From Marinomonas vulgaris (GTDB taxonomy: Bacteria > Pseudomonadota > Gammaproteobacteria > Pseudomonadales > Marinomonadaceae): a stretch of DNA of 64,000 bases. A program made the translations under genes and the position numbers. The notes under the pieces are model-generated. The model worked only from the letters and a program-made list of their open reading frames with translations, was not told where the DNA came from and searched no databases. The stretch is from positions 62,001 through 126,000 of the forward strand of contig NZ_JAGSSV010000003.1 of assembly GCF_018145875.1 (NCBI RefSeq), written 5' to 3'. Position 1 is the first letter of the stretch, and each line of letters opens with the position of its first letter. Below, one piece after another: positions 60,420-64,000 of this stretch.

Positions 60420-61511
60420 ATGAAACGCAAAGCATTAAATGTACTGATCGCCGCCTCTGTGTCTACTTTTGCCGCAAGCAGCTACGCGCAAGACGTGTTA
60501 AACATTTATAACTGGTCAGACTACATGGCACCGGGCGCATTAGAGCAGTTCAGCAAAGAAACCGGCATCAAGGTGAACTACGATGTATACGACAGCAACG
60601 AAGCGCTAGAAGCGAAGTTGATGGCGGGCGGTTCAGGATACGATTTGGTAATGCCATCGAACTCCTTTTTTGAGCGCCAACTTCAAGCCGGTGTGTATCA
60701 GAAAATCGACAAAAGCAAGTTGACGAATTACCCAAATTTAGATCAAACCCTAGCCAAGCAAATTGAAAAACACGACGCCGGTAACCAATACAACATTCCT
60801 TATGCGTGGGGCACCATCGGCATCGGTTATAACACCAAGATGATCGAAGAACGCCTTGGCACAACGGACATCGATTCTTGGGACGTGCTTTTCAACCCAA
60901 GCATTGCGGCTAAGTTGCAAGATTGTGGCATCGCGGTTCTGGACTCTCCTGCTGAAATGATGTCTGTAGTGAACAACTACCGCCAAGTAGACCCAAACTC
61001 CGAAAGCAAAGACGAGCTTGAAGCGTCGTCTAAACTGATGGCAACGGCACAAGACAACGTAAAATACTTCCATTCCAGTAAATACATTTCCGACCTAGCC
61101 AACGGCGAAGTGTGTGTGGCCATTGGTTACAACGGTGATATTCTTCAGTCGCAAAGTCGTGCGGAAGAAGCAGAGCAAGGCGTCGACATTAACTTTGTCA
61201 TCCCTAAAGAAGGTACCTTGGTGTGGTTCGATTTGATGGCGATCCCAGCGGACGCGCCTCATGCGGATGCGGCGCATAAGTTTATCGACTTTGTCCTACG
61301 TCCTGAAATTGCCGCGGCGATCTCTAACTATGTTTATTACGCGGTGCCAAATACCGCGGCTGAGCCATTGTTGGATGAAGAAGTTGCCAACAACAAAGGC
61401 GTGTACCCAACACAAGCGGTCAAAGAAAAACTGTATGTGCAAGTTGCCCATACCGCTCGTTTCGACCGTATTCTTACCCGCGCATGGTCTAATATCAAAA
61501 CAGGTCGATAA
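60420..61511 (+). CDS. Polyamine-binding periplasmic protein (PotF type, copy 2)
   Basis: 363-residue binding protein. ATG 60420 with GGGAGAA upstream; a Sec signal (ALNVLIAASVSTFAASSYA) follows. DVLNIYNWSDYMAPGALEQFSKETGIKVNYDVYDSNEALEAKLMAGGSGYDLVMPS is the PotF signature. It is the binding component for the PotA/H/I genes that follow (106-base gap). About half identical by eye to the protein at 52672. Confidence 0.93.
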   Translation: MKRKALNVLIAASVSTFAASSYAQDVLNIYNWSDYMAPGALEQFSKETGIKVNYDVYDSNEALEAKLMAGGSGYDLVMPSNSFFERQLQAGVYQKIDKSKLTNYPNLDQTLAKQIEKHDAGNQYNIPYAWGTIGIGYNTKMIEERLGTTDIDSWDVLFNPSIAAKLQDCGIAVLDSPAEMMSVVNNYRQVDPNSESKDELEASSKLMATAQDNVKYFHSSKYISDLANGEVCVAIGYNGDILQSQSRAEEAEQGVDINFVIPKEGTLVWFDLMAIPADAPHADAAHKFIDFVLRPEIAAAISNYVYYAVPNTAAEPLLDEEVANNKGVYPTQAVKEKLYVQVAHTARFDRILTRAWSNIKTGR

Positions 61512-61616
61512 ACACCTGATTTTGAGTCAGTTTTTTTGATCAAGCGTCTATCGATACCAGGGCGAAGTCGTTAAGATTCGCCCTCTTCGAATGCATTCAT
61601 TTTGACAGGTGGGGTT

Positions 61617-62771
61617 ATGTCTGTGTCTTCTGGTTCTCCAATTATTACGTCTCAAACGCTGCCAACGTGGCGTCAAAAAGAAGCGGAGCCCTTTGTTCGA
61701 ATAGAACAAATTAATAAGCAATTCGGTGACTTTACCGCCGTCAACGATGTGTCATTAGACATATACAAAAACGAGCTATTTTGTCTCTTGGGCGGTTCTG
61801 GCTCAGGTAAAAGTACCTTGTTGCGCATGTTAGCCGGGTTCGAGTCGCCAACATCCGGGCGGATTATCATCGACGGTGTGGACATGTCTCATGTGCCACC
61901 TTGGGAACGTCCGGTGAACATGATGTTCCAGTCTTACGCATTGTTCCCGCATTTGAGCGTTGAAGCCAATGTGGCGTTTGGCTTGAAGCGCGAAGGCTTA
62001 CCTAATCACGAAGTGAAAAAGCGCGTTGCTGAAATGCTCGACATGGTGCAACTGGGGCATTTAGCCCGTCGTAAACCGCACATGTTGTCCGGTGGTCAGC
62101 GTCAACGCGTGGCTTTGGCGCGTTCCTTGGTAAAACAGCCCAAGCTCTTGTTACTTGATGAGCCATTGGGTGCATTGGACAAAAAGCTGCGCGAAGAAAC
62201 GCAATTTGAATTGATGCGTATACAAGAAGAGTTAGGCATTACCTTTGTGGTCGTTACCCACGATCAAGAAGAAGCCATGACCTTGGCAACGCGTATTGGT
62301 GTGATGAACAACGGCGTGATTGTGCAAACCGCCGAGCCTCACGAGGTGTACGAATACCCGAATAACCGTTTTGTGGCCGAGTTCATTGGTAATGTGAACA
62401 TTTTCGATGGCACCGTGGTTACAGATGAACGCGACAGTGCGACCATTCATTGTGCCGACACCGACTCGTTGATTTACGTGGATCACGGCATCAGCTGTGC
62501 ACCAAACCAAGGTGTGAGCGTTGCCATTCGTCCCGAAAAAATGCGCATCAGCCGCGAAGCACCGACTGAGATAAATAATCATGTGTCTGGCGTGATCAGC
62601 GAAGTGGCTTACATGGGCAGCCAATCGATCTTTAAAGTGCGTTTGCCATCAGGCAAAGAGATTCGTGTGACGCAACCGAATGCTCAGCGTGATACGGGTG
62701 ATCGTTTAACGTGGGACGACAAAGTGCATTTGTCTTGGGACGCCGACAGCAGCGTGGTACTCACATCATGA
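61617..62771 (+). CDS. Polyamine ABC transporter ATPase (PotA/PotG type)
   Basis: 384-residue ABC ATPase. Walker A GGSGSGKST (59-67), signature LSGGQRQRVALARSLVKQ, Walker B LLLLDEPLGALD, and a C-terminal TOBE domain (VAIRPEKMRIS onward). ATG 61617 follows GGTGGGG; an in-frame TTG 15 bases upstream is less likely. It overlaps potH by four bases (ATGA). Confidence 0.93.
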   Translation: MSVSSGSPIITSQTLPTWRQKEAEPFVRIEQINKQFGDFTAVNDVSLDIYKNELFCLLGGSGSGKSTLLRMLAGFESPTSGRIIIDGVDMSHVPPWERPVNMMFQSYALFPHLSVEANVAFGLKREGLPNHEVKKRVAEMLDMVQLGHLARRKPHMLSGGQRQRVALARSLVKQPKLLLLDEPLGALDKKLREETQFELMRIQEELGITFVVVTHDQEEAMTLATRIGVMNNGVIVQTAEPHEVYEYPNNRFVAEFIGNVNIFDGTVVTDERDSATIHCADTDSLIYVDHGISCAPNQGVSVAIRPEKMRISREAPTEINNHVSGVISEVAYMGSQSIFKVRLPSGKEIRVTQPNAQRDTGDRLTWDDKVHLSWDADSSVVLTS

Positions 62772-63712
62772 TGACACCGCCTGCGACTGCCTCTGTTGAA
62801 ACGTCTCGCCCTACGCTGAAACAACGTTTGCAACGCCTGAGTCTTGGGCGTTGGCTGGTCATTTTGATCCCTATGTTGTGGTTAGCGGCGTTCTTTTTTG
62901 TACCCTTTTTAGTGGTGTTTAAGATATCTTTATCCGAAGCCATGATTGCGGTACCGCCTTATTCGCCTTTGCTTGAGTGGGACCCCGACTCAGCGTTTGC
63001 GACCTTGCGAGTGACTTTCGGTAACTATTTATTCTTGTTCGAATCGCGTTTCTACCTGGATGCCTATTTAAGCTCCTTGCGCATTGCCGCGGTGTCGACG
63101 TTTTTCACCTTGCTGATTGGTTTTCCGATCGCTTATTTGATTGCTCGTAGTGGCCCTACCTCGCGCACTATTTTATTGTCTTTGGTGATTTTGCCGTTTT
63201 GGACGTCTTTTTTGCTGCGGGTTTACGCGTGGATGGCTTTGCTGAAAAAGAACGGTTTGGTCAACGACATTCTGATGTCGGTGGGTTTGATCGATGAGCC
63301 TTTGCAAATCTTACAAACCGATTTTGCCGTTTACCTTGGCATTGTTTATACCTACTTGCCCTTTATGATTTTGCCCTTGTACACCCAGCTTGAAAAAATG
63401 GACATGAGCCTAGTGGAAGCAGCGTTGGATTTAGGCGCACGACCTTGGCGTGCCTTTTGTCTGGTGACCTTGCCATTGGCTAAGCCTGGTATAATCGCTG
63501 GCTGTTTGTTGGTGTTCATTCCGGCGGTGGGCGAGTTTGTTATTCCTTCCTTACTGGGCGGTTCCGATACCTTGATGATTGGCCGTGTGTTGTGGGATGA
63601 ATTTTTCCTAAATCGAGATTGGCCGTTGGCGTCTGCCGTAGCGATTGTGATGTTAATCGTTTTAGTGGGTCCCATTATGTTTATGCGTAATGGCAATAAG
63701 GAGGCGGTATGA
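62768..63712 (+). CDS. Polyamine ABC transporter permease (PotH type)
   Basis: 314-residue inner-membrane permease with six helices; N-terminal LVILIPMLWLAAFFFVPFLVVFKISLSEA, and the EAA loop EAALDLGARPWRAFCLVTLPLAKPG contacting the ATPase. ATG 62768 overlaps the ATPase stop; ATG 62771 is also possible. It overlaps the next gene by four bases. Confidence 0.92.
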   Translation: MMTPPATASVETSRPTLKQRLQRLSLGRWLVILIPMLWLAAFFFVPFLVVFKISLSEAMIAVPPYSPLLEWDPDSAFATLRVTFGNYLFLFESRFYLDAYLSSLRIAAVSTFFTLLIGFPIAYLIARSGPTSRTILLSLVILPFWTSFLLRVYAWMALLKKNGLVNDILMSVGLIDEPLQILQTDFAVYLGIVYTYLPFMILPLYTQLEKMDMSLVEAALDLGARPWRAFCLVTLPLAKPGIIAGCLLVFIPAVGEFVIPSLLGGSDTLMIGRVLWDEFFLNRDWPLASAVAIVMLIVLVGPIMFMRNGNKEAV

Positions 63713-64000
63713 AGCAGCATTCTCTTGCGCTTAAACTCAGTGCGGGTTTTGGCTTTGTGTTTTTGTATGCGCCGATTATTGCGCTGATTATTTACAGCTT
63801 TAACGAATCCAAACTGGTGACAGTCTGGGGTGGCTGGTCGTTAAAATGGTACGCCGAGTTGTTCCGCAATGAGCAAATCATGAGCGCCGCTTGGGTAAGC
63901 TTAAAAATCGCCTTTATCAGTGCCACCTTGGCTGCCATTCTCGGCACCTTGGCGGGTTTTGTGTTGAGTCGAATGCGTCGTTTTCGTGGTAAAACCATGA
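63709..64000 (+). CDS. Polyamine ABC transporter permease (PotI type), partial
   Basis: N-terminal 97 residues are in the window: membrane helix FGFVFLYAPIIALIIYSFNESK, then VWGGWSLKWYAELFRNEQIMSAAWVSLKIAF, typical of PotI/PotC. The ATG overlaps the stop of potH (ATGA) and GGAGG precedes it. The frame is open to the right edge. Confidence 0.88.
   Translation, partial: MKQHSLALKLSAGFGFVFLYAPIIALIIYSFNESKLVTVWGGWSLKWYAELFRNEQIMSAAWVSLKIAFISATLAAILGTLAGFVLSRMRRFRGKTM

Overview
The window is a chromosomal replication-origin region of a marine gammaproteobacterium. The conserved order parB-parA-rsmG-mnmG, mnmE-yidC-rnpA-rpmH and dnaA-dnaN-recF-gyrB next to the atp operon is typical of Oceanospirillales/Pseudomonadales. 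The moderate base composition, an AcuR/AcuI module and many TRAP and polyamine transport genes suggest Marinomonas or a close relative (inference; 16S and gyrB comparison would decide).

Layout. 1-2378: two tandem, near-identical TRAP solute-binding lipoproteins (the first is cut by the window edge). 2647-6044: a Gfo/Idh/MocA oxidoreductase and uvrD. 6230-8636: a small charged protein, an aspartate/aromatic aminotransferase and a DsbA-family protein. 8682-10211: a MocR-type regulator whose aminotransferase domain has lost its catalytic lysine. 10390-12772: csdA-csdE facing tcdA. 12883-13623: a TrmB-like regulator. 13732-20825: atpIBEFHAGDC on the minus strand, with hairpins between several cistrons. 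20978-25245: parB, parA, rsmG, mnmG. 25246-25990: an AT-rich, DnaA-box-rich segment resembling the E. coli gidA-side origin. 25991-28913: acuR, acuI and glycerate kinase, with a shared operator before acuR and acuI. 28955-32761: mnmE, yidC, rnpA, rpmH. 32762-33269: a second dense DnaA-box cluster. 33270-39602: dnaA, dnaN, recF, gyrB. 39689-47486: an ABC-ATPase remnant and then a Fur-controlled siderophore locus (fhuB, fhuD, fhuC, fhuF, TonB receptor, Rob-like AraC regulator). 47585-64000: polyamine catabolism and uptake.

How it fits together. AguA and AguB convert agmatine to putrescine. Two gamma-glutamylpolyamine synthetases, two PuuB-type oxidases and PuuC form a gamma-glutamylated putrescine route. 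Two binding proteins and the PotAHI-type transporter import polyamines. A TetR and a LuxR-type regulator lie between the gene blocks. The siderophore genes overlap or nearly abut and have no biosynthetic partner, so they look like uptake of a ready-made hydroxamate-type siderophore.

No clearly new multi-gene system was found. The observations most worth following are the two origin-like DnaA-box clusters about 7.5 kb apart with oppositely oriented genes between them, the lysine-less MocR protein, the matched AcuR operators, the terminator-like hairpin after atpE, the composite palindrome before the AraC gene and the ABC-ATPase remnant abutting fhuB.
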